From contig MKGP02000072.1 in assembly GCA_001913845.2 (NCBI GenBank), positions 1 through 42,849 of the forward strand: DNA of 42,849 nucleotides. The letters are read 5' to 3'. The notes under the pieces were generated by a model. The model was not told the DNA's origin and did not search any database. It saw only the letters and a list, made by a program, of their open reading frames with translations. Position 1 is the stretch's first letter. Each line of letters opens with the position of its first letter. A program made the translations under genes and the position numbers. Positions 8,010-16,453 of this stretch are shown here, piece by piece. This stretch comes from Limnothrix sp. CACIAM 69d. Its GTDB lineage: Bacteria; Cyanobacteriota; Cyanobacteriia; CACIAM-69d.

Positions 8010-9017
8010 CTAATCGGGAAGGCGCACCTCATTGGCGATCGGTTGGTGTTGCTCAAAGGCGGTGAGGTTTTCAATGGTGGTGCGAGCAATGTCCCCCAAG
8101 GCTTCGCGGGTAAAGAAGGCTTGGTGAGCGGTAATGATCACGTTTGGGAACGATTGCAGCAACTGGAAGGTATCGTCCTGAATCACGGTGTCGGACAGGT
8201 CACGAAAGAAGAGTTCGGCCTCTTGTTCATAAACATCAATGCCCAGATAGCCAATTTGACCCGATTTGATGCCTTCGATCGCGGCTTTGGTGTCCACCAG
8301 TTGGCCGCGACTGGTGTTGATTAGCATTACGCCGGGCTTCATCTGATCGATCGCCTGTTTGCTAATCAGATGGTGCGTGTCGTGGGTCAGAGGGCAATGG
8401 AGGGAGATGATGTCTGACTGGGCAAACAGCTCCGGCAAGGAGACATAGCGGGCTGTCCCGATCGTTTCAAATTGGGCGTTGGGGTAGACATCATAGCCCA
8501 GCACTTTGCAGCCAAATCCGGTCATGATTTGAGCCAAAATCACGCCAATTTTCCCGGTTCCCACAATCCCGACCGTTCGGCCGTGAAGATCAAAGCCCAA
8601 CAGGCCATTGAGGGAGAAATTATCGTCCCGCACGCGGTTATAGGCTCGGTGTAGCTTGCGGTTGAGCGCTTGGATCAAACCCACCACATGTTCGGCTACG
8701 GAGTAGGGAGAATAGACCGCGACACGAGCAACGGTGAGGCCACAGTCCTGGGCAGCACGCAGATCGACGTTGTTGTAGCCCGTGCAGCGAAGGGTGATCA
8801 GTTTTGTGCCGTTATCGGCCAGAAGTTTGAGGGTTTCGGGCCCTCCGTCATCGTTCACGAAAATGCAGGCGGCGGGAAATCTAGCGGCGAGGGCGGCGGT
8901 GTGGGCTTCTAGCCGGGTATCAAAGTAAACCAGTTCGTGGGGATGACCGGCGTTGGCGTTGGCGGCATCCAAAAATTGGCGATCGTAGGGTTCCGTGCTG
9001 AAAACGGCAACTTTCAT
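8010..9017 (-). CDS. ldhA: D-lactate dehydrogenase, D-2-hydroxyacid dehydrogenase family
   Basis: A 335-residue NAD-dependent enzyme interconverting pyruvate and D-lactate in the cytoplasm. The N-terminal catalytic half starts MKVAVFSTEPYDRQF and contains LRCTGYNNVDL. The Rossmann motif is GRTVGIVGTGKIG. LINTSRGQLVDT holds the catalytic-type Arg, and TAHQAFFTREAL near the C-terminus holds the acid-base His and the F-T-x-E-A-L stretch typical of D-LDH rather than of phosphoglycerate or formate dehydrogenases. The frame opens at a TTG (9029), but the ATG at 9017 is chosen because GGGGAAA stands just upstream. It lies upstream of no obvious partner; fermentative redox balance in the dark is the likely role (inference). 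Confidence 0.9.
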   Translation of the reverse strand: MKVAVFSTEPYDRQFLDAANANAGHPHELVYFDTRLEAHTAALAARFPAACIFVNDDGGPETLKLLADNGTKLITLRCTGYNNVDLRAAQDCGLTVARVAVYSPYSVAEHVVGLIQALNRKLHRAYNRVRDDNFSLNGLLGFDLHGRTVGIVGTGKIGVILAQIMTGFGCKVLGYDVYPNAQFETIGTARYVSLPELFAQSDIISLHCPLTHDTHHLISKQAIDQMKPGVMLINTSRGQLVDTKAAIEGIKSGQIGYLGIDVYEQEAELFFRDLSDTVIQDDTFQLLQSFPNVIITAHQAFFTREALGDIARTTIENLTAFEQHQPIANEVRLPD

Positions 9018-9167
9018 AGGTTTCCCCAAACTCTAAACGTCCCAAAACCCTTGAATCGGGCCTGTGGGCATGATGCCACGGGAATTTTGGGGATGGGGCG
9101 ATCGCGCCGATAGCCTGCGATCAGCCCGGGTCAACTCCAGCCCCAGCTAGGAACCGAGATCGATCGC

Positions 9168-9551
9168 CTAGGACTGCTTGAGGGCGGTCACTTGGATTTC
9201 AATTTTCATAGCCGGATCAGCCAACCCCGCCGAGATCATCGTGCAAGCGGGGCGCACCTCCCCGAAATACTGCTTCAGCACCGGCCAACATTGGGGAAAA
9301 TCCGCCGCATCTGACAGGATATAGGTGACGCGCACCACATCTTTCAACGAGGATTCGGCTTGCTGGAGAGCGGCTTCGATGTTTTTGAGGCACTGCTCGG
9401 TTTGCTCAGCCACGCTGTCGGAAATCGTCATGGTGTCGTAGTTGAAGCCCGTCGTGCCCGACACGAAGACCCAGGGATCCTGGCGCACGGCGCGGCTATA
9501 GCCGATTTCTGCTTCAAAGGACGAGCCGGAGCTAATCAGTTGTCGAGCCAT
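9168..9551 (-). CDS. ridA: RidA family enamine/imine deaminase
   Basis: A 127-residue member of the RidA/YjgF/UK114 family, homotrimeric proteins that hydrolyse reactive enamines and imines formed by PLP enzymes. The arginine that binds the carboxylate appears as VRPACTMIS (Arg100), and the C-terminal EIQVTALK contains the usual glutamate (Glu118). The N-terminus is SSGSSFEAEIGYSRAVR rather than the canonical start, placing it in a RidA subfamily whose substrate may differ from the archetype. AGGG lies about 10 bases before the ATG. It is preceded by the TPR gene on the same strand at a distance of 53 bases and followed by ldhA. Confidence 0.85.
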   Translation of the reverse strand: MARQLISSGSSFEAEIGYSRAVRQDPWVFVSGTTGFNYDTMTISDSVAEQTEQCLKNIEAALQQAESSLKDVVRVTYILSDAADFPQCWPVLKQYFGEVRPACTMISAGLADPAMKIEIQVTALKQS

Positions 9552-9604
9552 CTCGAAATATCCCTAGGAAATGATTTTTGAACCATGGGACAGGATAACC
9601 GACG

Positions 9605-10816
9605 CTAGCGGGGCCGACTGTTGACATATTCCCTTAATTTCTGGGCATCAGCAGAGTTGGGCCAACGCTTCAGCACTGATTCGAGCTGGGCGATCGCCTC
9701 GGGCCAACGTCCTGACCAGACAAACCCTTCAGCAATACCCAATTCGGCAGTTTCTCGCTCGGCCGCGTCCGCTGGGAGCTGGGCAAGGGCCTGGCGAAAG
9801 CTATCGATCGCCCGTTGATGCTGCCCCCAAGCTAGGTAATTTTGCCCCAGCTTTAAGTAAAAGGCTGGCCCCTGGGGCGCGAGGGCTAAGGCCCGCTGAT
9901 AAGCCTGGTCAGCGGATGGAGAATCGCCCTGGGTTTGATAGATATCCCCAATGATGTCGTAGACGATCGCCTGCTTATTCGGCTCACCCAGGGTATCCAG
10001 GCCCGTGTGGGCATCCACTACCTTCCGCAGTTCCGCCACGGCTGGCTCCAACCGATAGCGGTTCGCTAGCAATCGGCCCAAATGGTAGTGACCCCAAACC
10101 AAATCCGGTGATAACTGGAGGGCGGTTTGATAGGACGCTTGGGCTGCGTCATAGTCCATCATTTTCTGGAGAGCGACCCCTAAGCCAAGGTGCGCATGGG
10201 CAAAGCGCGGTTCTAGCAAAATCGCCATCCGATAGGCCTTGACGGCATCGTGCCAACTTTGCAGCCGATTGAGATCGTAGGCCATTTCAAAATAGGCGCT
10301 GGCTTCGATCGAGGATTCCGCCCGCAGGGGCCCCGCGTTTGCATCGCCCCGCAGGCCAAAATCGGTTACGGGTTCCCCCAGAGGCGACACCTGCCGCTCT
10401 AGAAAAAGCGGGAGAAATCCATAGCCCGGATCACGGGCGATCGCTTCCCGGTAGGCGGTGAGGGCCTCGGTGGGGCGATCGGCTGTCAGCAGGGCCCGGG
10501 CTAGTTTGAAGGTGGCAATTGTCGTTTGGCTGGCCGCATCCTCACCCAAGGCTTGGTAGCCCGCCACAGCCGTTTGATAGAAGCCGATCGCCGCCGTGGG
10601 ATCGTTGGCGCAGAGTCGGTAATCGCCCAGCAACTCTGCCTGGTCAGGCGATTGGGTTTTGATGGTGGACGGCTCGGATGGCAAAGGGTCGCAGCTAATC
10701 AAGACCGGCGGTTTGGGGGTTTCCGGTGGCATGGCCTGGGCGATCGAGGGGCCAGGGGCAGTCATTCCTAGCCACAGTCCCCACCCCACTAGGCTGATTT
10801 TGATCGATCGCAGCAT
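9605..10816 (-). CDS. Exported tetratricopeptide-repeat protein
   Basis: A 403-residue protein with a signal peptide (LVGWGLWLGMTAPGPSIAQA, about residues 9-28). TPR units run through residues 65-130 and 170-395, recognisable from repeats such as YFEMAYDLNRLQSWHDAVKAYRMAILLEP, AHLGLGVALQKMMDYDAAQASYQTALQLSP and FYLKLGQNYLAWGQHQRAIDSFRQAL. It probably acts as a periplasmic protein-protein scaffold; no catalytic domain is visible, and the partner is unknown. The gene begins 25 bases after the Uma2-family gene stops on the same strand and could share its transcript. Confidence 0.8.
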   Translation of the reverse strand: MLRSIKISLVGWGLWLGMTAPGPSIAQAMPPETPKPPVLISCDPLPSEPSTIKTQSPDQAELLGDYRLCANDPTAAIGFYQTAVAGYQALGEDAASQTTIATFKLARALLTADRPTEALTAYREAIARDPGYGFLPLFLERQVSPLGEPVTDFGLRGDANAGPLRAESSIEASAYFEMAYDLNRLQSWHDAVKAYRMAILLEPRFAHAHLGLGVALQKMMDYDAAQASYQTALQLSPDLVWGHYHLGRLLANRYRLEPAVAELRKVVDAHTGLDTLGEPNKQAIVYDIIGDIYQTQGDSPSADQAYQRALALAPQGPAFYLKLGQNYLAWGQHQRAIDSFRQALAQLPADAAERETAELGIAEGFVWSGRWPEAIAQLESVLKRWPNSADAQKLREYVNSRPR

Positions 10817-10841
10817 AGACGTTTGCTCCCTCTCCTGTGCT

Positions 10842-11600
10842 TTAGGGGTCGATCATTTCGGGATCTAGCCCCAATTCTCGCAGTCGGGCCGCGAGGCGAT
10901 CGGCTCGCTGCTGGGCCTGTTCAGCCCGTTGGCGCTCTTCTTCCGCCTGTTGTTGGGCCTGTTCAGCTTGCTCCCGTGCTTGTGTGGCTTGTTGCTCGGC
11001 TTGTTCAGCCCGTTGGCGCTCTTCCAACAGGGTTGAAAACGGCTGGCCATCGGGCCACAACAGCGCCAGGGTTTCCTCATCCCACTGGAAGCGAATGCCC
11101 AGCCGGGGACTGACCCAATCATGGGGATCGTCAACTGGCTCAAAACTCCCCTCCGCCCCCCGCATCAAGATGCTCAGGTCGTTGCGATCGGGGTCATAGA
11201 TGTAATATTCCTCCACGCCGTGGCGGTGATAGAACATCTGCTTTTTCATCATTTCGGTTAGGCGATTCCCCGGCGACAAAATTTCAAACACCACTTGCGG
11301 GGCGATGTTGTTTTCGCGCCATTGCATGTAGGAACCCCGATCGCCCTTGGGTACGCCAAACACCACCATCACATCGGGCGCTTGGCGAGTTTTGTTGTCG
11401 CCCTCGACGGGATACCAGAGCAAGTCGCCCGCTACGAAGACTTGGGGGTCGTTAGCAAAGAGGGCCGCGAGGTTGCTGTGGATCGTTTGAATCCAAAGGA
11501 ATTGTTTGGTGTTGTCTGCCATCGGCTGACCGTCGCTGTCGGGATAGTCGATCGGTTTCGGCTGGATTATTCCCGGTGTGCTGGGGGTTTGGGCAATCAT
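10842..11600 (-). CDS. Uma2 (DUF820) family protein with coiled-coil tail
   Basis: A 252-residue protein of the Uma2/DUF820 family, abundant in cyanobacteria and predicted to have the PD-(D/E)XK nuclease fold. The core motifs are visible: APDVMVVFG (Asp76), then VVFEILSPGNR (Glu106) and EYYIYDP. Residues 193-242 form a striking heptad-like tail built from Glu-Arg-Gln-Arg-Ala-Glu-Gln-Ala units, which should be a coiled coil. GAGGAT stands 7 bases before the ATG. The biological role of the family is unproven, and no partner gene suggests restriction or transposition here. Confidence 0.82.
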   Translation of the reverse strand: MIAQTPSTPGIIQPKPIDYPDSDGQPMADNTKQFLWIQTIHSNLAALFANDPQVFVAGDLLWYPVEGDNKTRQAPDVMVVFGVPKGDRGSYMQWRENNIAPQVVFEILSPGNRLTEMMKKQMFYHRHGVEEYYIYDPDRNDLSILMRGAEGSFEPVDDPHDWVSPRLGIRFQWDEETLALLWPDGQPFSTLLEERQRAEQAEQQATQAREQAEQAQQQAEEERQRAEQAQQRADRLAARLRELGLDPEMIDP

Positions 11601-11638
11601 CGGCGGATCCTCACGATCGCAATTGCTCCCATTATGGC

Positions 11639-11681
11639 AAGGGGCGATCGGCCAGGTCGGAATGGCCCGCGATCGCCCCTT
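11639..11681 (-). terminator. Strong hairpin after the RTX gene
   Basis: AAGGGGCGATCGGCCA (11639-11654) pairs with TGGCCCGCGATCGCCCCTT (11663-11681) with a small bulge. It begins 9 bases after the RTX-protein stop. The T-tract is poor, so it may act as an mRNA stabiliser rather than a classical terminator. Confidence 0.5.
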
Positions 11682-11689
11682 GGATGGTG

Positions 11690-13933
11690 CTAAATGGTTC
11701 CGAAATCCGCCGGGTCAAACACCGCCGGACTCACCCCCTGCACAAAGGCCAACACCTCGCTGCCAAAGCGAATTTCTGCCCCGCCGCTGACTGTGGCAAA
11801 ACTCAGGCCCCCAAAGGCCAAGGGAGCCACCAGCAAAATTCTGTCTGTGCCGTCTTGGTAATCCGTAATCGTTTCCGTGCCCTTGCCGGAACCGATGATG
11901 AATCGATCGGCCCCCGCGCCGCCCGTGAGGAGATCGTTGCCCAGATCGCCCGAGAGCAGGTCAGCTCCATCGCCCCCGAGCAGCGTGTCATTGTCCTGGC
12001 CGCCAAAGAGCGAATCATCGCCCAGGTCGCCCGACAGGAAATCCGTGCCGATGTTGCCAAAGAGGCTGTCGTTGTTTTGGCCGCCAAACAGGCTATCCGC
12101 ATCACGGCCACCATACAGCTCGTCGTCACCGATGTTGCCGAAAAGCTGGTCGTTGCCCAGGTTGCCAAAGAGTCGATCGCGATCGCGCCCGCCAAACAGG
12201 AAATCCGCACCATCACCGCCCAACAGGGTGTCATCACCCGCATTGCCAAACAGGCTGTCATCGCCCGCATTCCCGAAAACATTGTCACTCCCGCTGAGGG
12301 CCACCACTCGATCGTTCCCGGCCAGGGCATCGGCAGAATCGGCGTTATCGGTCAAGTTCAGGTCATCATTGCCAGCGGTGAACTGACCAGTGGGCGGCGG
12401 AGTTGTGCCCCCGCCACCCCCGCCAAATTCCGTGGAGCCAATGTCGATCGCCCCATCGCGCGGCAAACTGCGCTGATCCGTCGTCACGCCGGCCACGGCT
12501 TTTCCAGCGTTAATGGCCGGGCTGCCCGCTTGCAGTAAATAGCCCAATTGCCCACCGCCAATGTCTTGCAGCGGCCCCAGCTTGGGATCGGCCACGATCG
12601 CGCTGCCGGTGATTTGTGGATCTTTGCCCCCGGGCAATGAGGCCGGAAATTGCAGGTTATTGCCCCCATCGGTCAGGGTGCGGTTGGTTTGGAACGATTC
12701 GCTAAAGCTGTTACCGGCCCGATTGTTCACAAACAAACTGTTCGTGACTTCCACGGAAGACGCATCGTTTTTGAAAATGCCGCCGCCAAAGCCGCTGGCG
12801 GTGTTGTTGGCCAAAGTGACATTAATCAGTTTGTTCGCCTGATTATTGGCAAAGAAAATGCCGCCGCCAATCCCCCGCAGCGGATCGGGATTCACCGCTT
12901 TGTTATTCCCGATCGTGGTGTTGATGATTTGCACCGAAGCATCTTCGGCAATCCAAACCCCGCCGCCTTGGGTTTCAGCATTGTTATTGGCGATCGTGCT
13001 GTTGCGAATGATCGAATCGCCCACGGCCAAGCGCACACCGCCCCCCAAGCCATTTCCACCTGGATCGGCCACCACAGTGTTGTCAACAATGATTGAATTC
13101 TCAATCAGCGCCCTGTCTGGTCGGTAGGGATAGAGCGACAGCGCCCCCCCTTGGGCAGCGGCTCGGTTCGCCGAAAAGTAGCTGCTCCGAATGATCATCT
13201 GACCGCCCACCCCGTCGCCAAATTTGCTGGCCGCGTCGGCATAGATGGCCCCACCTTGGCCCCAAAAGGCCGCGCCGCCTTTGCTGGAATCGTTGCCCAC
13301 AAACCGGCTGTTTTCCACCAACAGTTCGGTTTGGATTGTCCCGATCGCCCCGCCGTTAGTTCCTTTGTTGTTGGTGAATTCGCTGTTGCGCACCACCAGC
13401 GTTGTTTCGGCCCAGCTTTGCACCGCGCCGGCCCCAAACTCCACGATCGAGCCGCTATTTTTTTGGCTGGCTCGGTTGTTATCAAAGCGGCTGTTGGTGA
13501 TTGTGCCCTTGCCTTGAAACTCCAAGGACACCGCACCGCCGGAGAAGTTTTCCGCCTCGTTGTTGCGGAAGGTGACGTTATCGATCGTCAGGTTGACGCG
13601 GATGTCAGTGCCAATCCCCGCACCGGAAGTGCTGACGTTGGTGGCTCCTCGGGTGCGCCCATCGGCCACGGTCAGGTTGCGAAACGTGGCAGAACCGCCC
13701 TGCTTGCTGACATAAAACACCCGGCTACTTTCGTTGCCGCTAATCACCAACCCTGGCGCATTGGCTCCATCAATGATGATGTCTCGATCGACCAACAGTT
13801 GGCCACTGGTGAGGCGAATGGTTTGGTTGGCCAAATTGGGGGCAAAGGTGATGGTGTCGCCATTGGGGGCCGCCGCCAGGGCCGCACGCAAGGAGCCGGG
13901 GCCGCTATCGGCCAGGGAGGTAACGAGTGTCAT
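11690..13933 (-). CDS. Beta-helix protein with C-terminal RTX calcium-binding repeats
   Basis: A 747-residue probable secreted protein. Residues 1-505 are a right-handed parallel beta-helix of the adhesin/polymorphic-outer-membrane-protein type, with turns such as LTIDNVTFRNNEAENFSGGAVS, IIRNSTIANNNAETQGGGVWI and LINVTLANNTASGFGGGIF. The start TSLADSGPGSLRAAL is common to such proteins. A TTPPPTG linker follows, then about 14 RTX nonapeptides (GDDSLFGNA, GDDTLLGGD, GNDLLTGGA) at residues 539-683. A serralysin-type end, ADRFIIGSGKGTETITDYQDGTDRILL, completes it. There is no N-terminal signal peptide, as expected for type I secretion through a C-terminal signal. A surface adhesin or matrix role is inference. 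No ABC exporter gene is nearby. Confidence 0.85.
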   Translation of the reverse strand: MTLVTSLADSGPGSLRAALAAAPNGDTITFAPNLANQTIRLTSGQLLVDRDIIIDGANAPGLVISGNESSRVFYVSKQGGSATFRNLTVADGRTRGATNVSTSGAGIGTDIRVNLTIDNVTFRNNEAENFSGGAVSLEFQGKGTITNSRFDNNRASQKNSGSIVEFGAGAVQSWAETTLVVRNSEFTNNKGTNGGAIGTIQTELLVENSRFVGNDSSKGGAAFWGQGGAIYADAASKFGDGVGGQMIIRSSYFSANRAAAQGGALSLYPYRPDRALIENSIIVDNTVVADPGGNGLGGGVRLAVGDSIIRNSTIANNNAETQGGGVWIAEDASVQIINTTIGNNKAVNPDPLRGIGGGIFFANNQANKLINVTLANNTASGFGGGIFKNDASSVEVTNSLFVNNRAGNSFSESFQTNRTLTDGGNNLQFPASLPGGKDPQITGSAIVADPKLGPLQDIGGGQLGYLLQAGSPAINAGKAVAGVTTDQRSLPRDGAIDIGSTEFGGGGGGTTPPPTGQFTAGNDDLNLTDNADSADALAGNDRVVALSGSDNVFGNAGDDSLFGNAGDDTLLGGDGADFLFGGRDRDRLFGNLGNDQLFGNIGDDELYGGRDADSLFGGQNNDSLFGNIGTDFLSGDLGDDSLFGGQDNDTLLGGDGADLLSGDLGNDLLTGGAGADRFIIGSGKGTETITDYQDGTDRILLVAPLAFGGLSFATVSGGAEIRFGSEVLAFVQGVSPAVFDPADFGTI
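11885..12319 (-). repeat. RTX nonapeptide-coding repeat block
   Basis: About fourteen 27-base units encode GGxGxDxLx-type calcium-binding repeats. The regular period leaves long open frames on the opposite strand that are not genes. Confidence 0.85.
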
Positions 13934-14345
13934 AAGATTTCCAGGAGAGACTTGTTGAGGCCTGTTTTAGCAGACGCAACTTCCTGAATTCGAGTGCCGC
14001 CCCCTGTGCCACTGACCTCAGAAGCACCCTGGATCTAGAAAACCGAATCTAAAAAGCCAAATCTAAAAAGCCCAAACCGATTTCTCCAAAACCGGTTCCT
14101 CAGTCATCTCATTGCTCAACCAATGCCAAATCAACAAAGACAAAAAGCTTTATCAATCAACCAAGACAAGGGGCTTAAGCCCCTTGCCCCATAACAACTG
14201 GTGCTCAGTCATCTCATTGCTCAACCAATCCCAAATCAACAAAGACAAAAAGCTTTATCAATCAATAAAGACAAGGGGCTTAAGCCCCTTGCCCCATAAC
14301 AACTGGTGCTTGGTGAGTGCCTGAAAACACGTTTCAGAAATTCGC
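13934..14345. other. Gap between the RTX gene and hemB
   Basis: Holds a 105-bp tandem duplication (14101-14310), preceded by short AAATCTAAAAAGCC repeats (14045-14075). No gene is visible. Confidence 0.7.
14101..14310. repeat. Two tandem 105-bp units, each with the GGGGCTTAAGCCCC palindrome
   Basis: Unit 1 (14101-14205) and unit 2 (14206-14310) differ at only a few positions (for example AATGCC/AATCCC and CAACCAAG/CAATAAAG). Each unit contains AAAGCTTTATCAATCAA and the palindrome CAAGGGGCTTAAGCCCCTTG (14167-14186 and 14272-14291), followed by CCCCATAACAACTGGTGCT. That tail resembles the one after the palindrome at 30250-30269, so the units probably derive from the same mobile repeat family, duplicated in place. 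Confidence 0.85.
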
Positions 14346-15329
14346 TTAGCCCCTCAGCCAGCGAGCCACATCCTTGGCGTGGTAAGTCAGAATCAAATCT
14401 GCGCCCGATCGCTTAAAGCTGGTCATGGTTTCCATCACCACCCGCTGCTCATCAATCCAACCGTTGAGGGCCGCCGCCTTCACCATCGAATATTCACCGG
14501 AGACGTTATAGGCCGCCACAGGCAAATTGCTAGCTTCCTTCACGCGCCAAATGATGTCCATGTAAGCCAGGGCCGGCTTCACCATCAACATATCGGCCCC
14601 TTCAGCCATGTCCAGGACAATTTCCTTGATGGCTTCCCGCCCATTGGCCGGATCCATTTGATAGGTGCGGCGATCGCCAAATTGCGGGGTTGATTCAGCC
14701 GCATCCCGGAACGGCCCATAGTAAGCCGAGGCATATTTGGCCGCGTAGGAAAGGATCGGAATATCTTGAAACTTGGCCGCATCCAAGGCTTCCCGAATGG
14801 ATTTCACAAACCCATCCATCATCCCCGAAGGTGCAATGATATCGGCTCCGGCATTGGCTTGGGAAATCGCAGTTTTCTTCAACAGCTCCAAGGTGGGATC
14901 ATTCAACACTCGCCCACTGAGATCGCCCGTTTCCAAATAGCCACAGTGCCCATGGCTGGTGTATTCGCACAGGCAAGTATCCACCGCCACCACCAAATCG
15001 GGCACGGCTTTTTTAACGGCTTCCGTTGCCTTTTGGACAATGCCGCAATCATGCCAAGCACCGGTTGCATCGGTGTCTTTGTCAGCGGGAATTCCAAACA
15101 AAATGATGGCGGGAATTCCCAGGTCATAAACCTGTTTGGCTTCTTCAACAATTTTGTCGATCGAGAGTTGATAAACACCCGGCATCGACTTCACTTCGTT
15201 CGCCACCCCTTCACCCGGCACAGCAAACAACGGGTAGATCAAATCGTTGGTGGTGACGACGGTTTCCGCAACCATGCGGCGCAGGGTTTCGCTAGTCCGC
15301 AAACGACGAGGGCGATGGGTGGGGAACAT
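14346..15329 (-). CDS. hemB: Delta-aminolevulinic acid dehydratase (porphobilinogen synthase)
   Basis: A 327-residue cytoplasmic enzyme that condenses two 5-aminolevulinate molecules to porphobilinogen, feeding haem, chlorophyll and phycobilin synthesis. Key parts are the cysteine cluster [14 protein letters not shown] (Cys119, Cys121, Cys129), which binds metal, the Schiff-base lysines in SYAAKYAS (Lys198) and MLMVKPAL (Lys251), and the IAPSGMMDG motif (165-173). The length is normal. The ATG at 15329 gives the usual N-terminus [10 protein letters not shown]. The gene stands alone between long gaps. The three-cysteine site suggests a zinc-type active site (inference). Confidence 0.97.
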   Translation of the reverse strand: MFPTHRPRRLRTSETLRRMVAETVVTTNDLIYPLFAVPGEGVANEVKSMPGVYQLSIDKIVEEAKQVYDLGIPAIILFGIPADKDTDATGAWHDCGIVQKATEAVKKAVPDLVVAVDTCLCEYTSHGHCGYLETGDLSGRVLNDPTLELLKKTAISQANAGADIIAPSGMMDGFVKSIREALDAAKFQDIPILSYAAKYASAYYGPFRDAAESTPQFGDRRTYQMDPANGREAIKEIVLDMAEGADMLMVKPALAYMDIIWRVKEASNLPVAAYNVSGEYSMVKAAALNGWIDEQRVVMETMTSFKRSGADLILTYHAKDVARWLRG

Positions 15330-15819
15330 AGGGTGTTAAAGGATTGAGTCTCAAAAACAGGGAGGCCGATCGGCGTTTTTAGCGTAAAGCCTGAGGGGCC
15401 AACGGAGATGAGAGCGTAAAGATACGTAAAGTTTGATCAGGAAAAATGTGCTCAGGCTTCACTGATTTGCTCGAAATTTGCCTGGAATTGGTTCGGGATT
15501 TGCTCAGGATTTACGCAGGATTATTGGTTTAGGAATAAGTTTGGGTGACTTGCGCTCCGCGATCGCCCCCTGGAGTAGCGGGGAAGCAAAGCGGCGCGAT
15601 CGGCACAAATGAGTGCAAATAAACATTACAAGCCGCCAAGTCCTCAGGATGCTGACCCCAAAAGTCGATAGAACTAAGGTATCGATGTTTTGGTTACCCA
15701 ATCGCGTTGCTGTGGCGTGGTTGCTAACACCAGTCGGTTGACCTTGGGTTGAAACGTTGAAACTCGGTTGAGACGGCCGCCGCACATCGTCGCCCGCATT
15801 GACCGGTCAGGAGGTGTTT
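15330..15819. other. Gap between hemB and a membrane-protein gene
   Basis: The divergent promoter region of hemB and the following gene. Short imperfect repeats around GATTTGCTC and CAGGATT occur at 15450-15530. No gene was recognised. Confidence 0.5.
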
Positions 15820-16272
15820 ATGGGATGGCAACTTGGGCAATGGCAGTTCGAGCCTTGGCGCACCGATTCGCCCCAACCGGATCAGTCAGATTGGCTGGCA
15901 ACGTTGGCCCACTGGTCAGTGTTCTTGGGCTGCGGTTTGGGCATGGTGACCCTGGCCCCGATCGGGGTTGATCGCGCCGTGTTGTTGGAGTTGGTCTGCT
16001 GCGGTTTGGCGATCGCAATTATGGTGGCGGCTCCTGACCCCCGTGCTCAGGCCAACGCTCGATCGGCCGTGAATTTTCACCTCAACGTTTTGGTAGCGGC
16101 CGCCCTTTGCAGCGCCCTGGTGGGAATCCCGTTTCTGATCGCCCTCACGATTAAGGCGCTGGTGTCGCCCCTGTTGGCGGCCGCCCGCGTGGCTGAGGAA
16201 CCAGGTTATATCCATCACTACGATTTCCTGTGGCAATGGCTAAACCCCGATCGCGATCGGGTGGGGATTTAA
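15820..16272 (+). CDS. Small membrane protein, DUF4870-like
   Basis: A 150-residue protein with three hydrophobic segments (about residues 28-50, 55-72 and 88-118). The patch AQANARSAVNFHLNVLVAAAL resembles the KEALNFQ-type helix of DUF4870/Tic20-related proteins, but the match is loose. The frame is open from a TTG at 15799. The ATG at 15820 is chosen because AGGAGG (15809-15814) stands 5 bases upstream. It precedes purC by about 180 bases on the same strand. The function is unknown. Confidence 0.65.
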   Translation: MGWQLGQWQFEPWRTDSPQPDQSDWLATLAHWSVFLGCGLGMVTLAPIGVDRAVLLELVCCGLAIAIMVAAPDPRAQANARSAVNFHLNVLVAAALCSALVGIPFLIALTIKALVSPLLAAARVAEEPGYIHHYDFLWQWLNPDRDRVGI

Positions 16273-16416
16273 GCAGGCGAGACCCTAGCCACACAACAGC
16301 CACACGGCAGTGCAGGATTGCAGCCATCCAACCCGGCCACCGGGTGGCCATCGAGCCGTCGCGATCGCTCAGCGGCTGGCCATGGACGACAGGCCCTAAG
16401 CTGGATGGGTCGAAAT

Positions 16417-16450
16417 TTATTGCGCTTCAGGAATTATTGCGCTTCAGGAA
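16417..16450. repeat. 17-bp tandem duplication in the purC leader
   Basis: TTATTGCGCTTCAGGAA is present twice without mismatch (16417-16433 and 16434-16450), ending 3 bases before the purC ATG. Each copy includes the AGGA ribosome-binding core; the second one is positioned for initiation. Confidence 0.9.
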
Positions 16451-16453
16451 TCC

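Noticed and set aside
11639-11681. Hairpin as an attachment site of a mobile element
   Set aside because: There is no integrase, no direct repeat partner and no tRNA gene nearby; its place right after a stop codon fits a transcript end.
11576-12538. A 320-codon rightward open frame opposite the RTX repeats
   Set aside because: It mirrors the periodic 27-base RTX repeats on the other strand; its product is a low-complexity string of Ala, Ile and Val with no family likeness.
13151-13987. A 278-codon rightward open frame opposite the beta-helix domain
   Set aside because: It lies wholly antisense to a clear protein domain and has no recognisable motif or ribosome-binding site.
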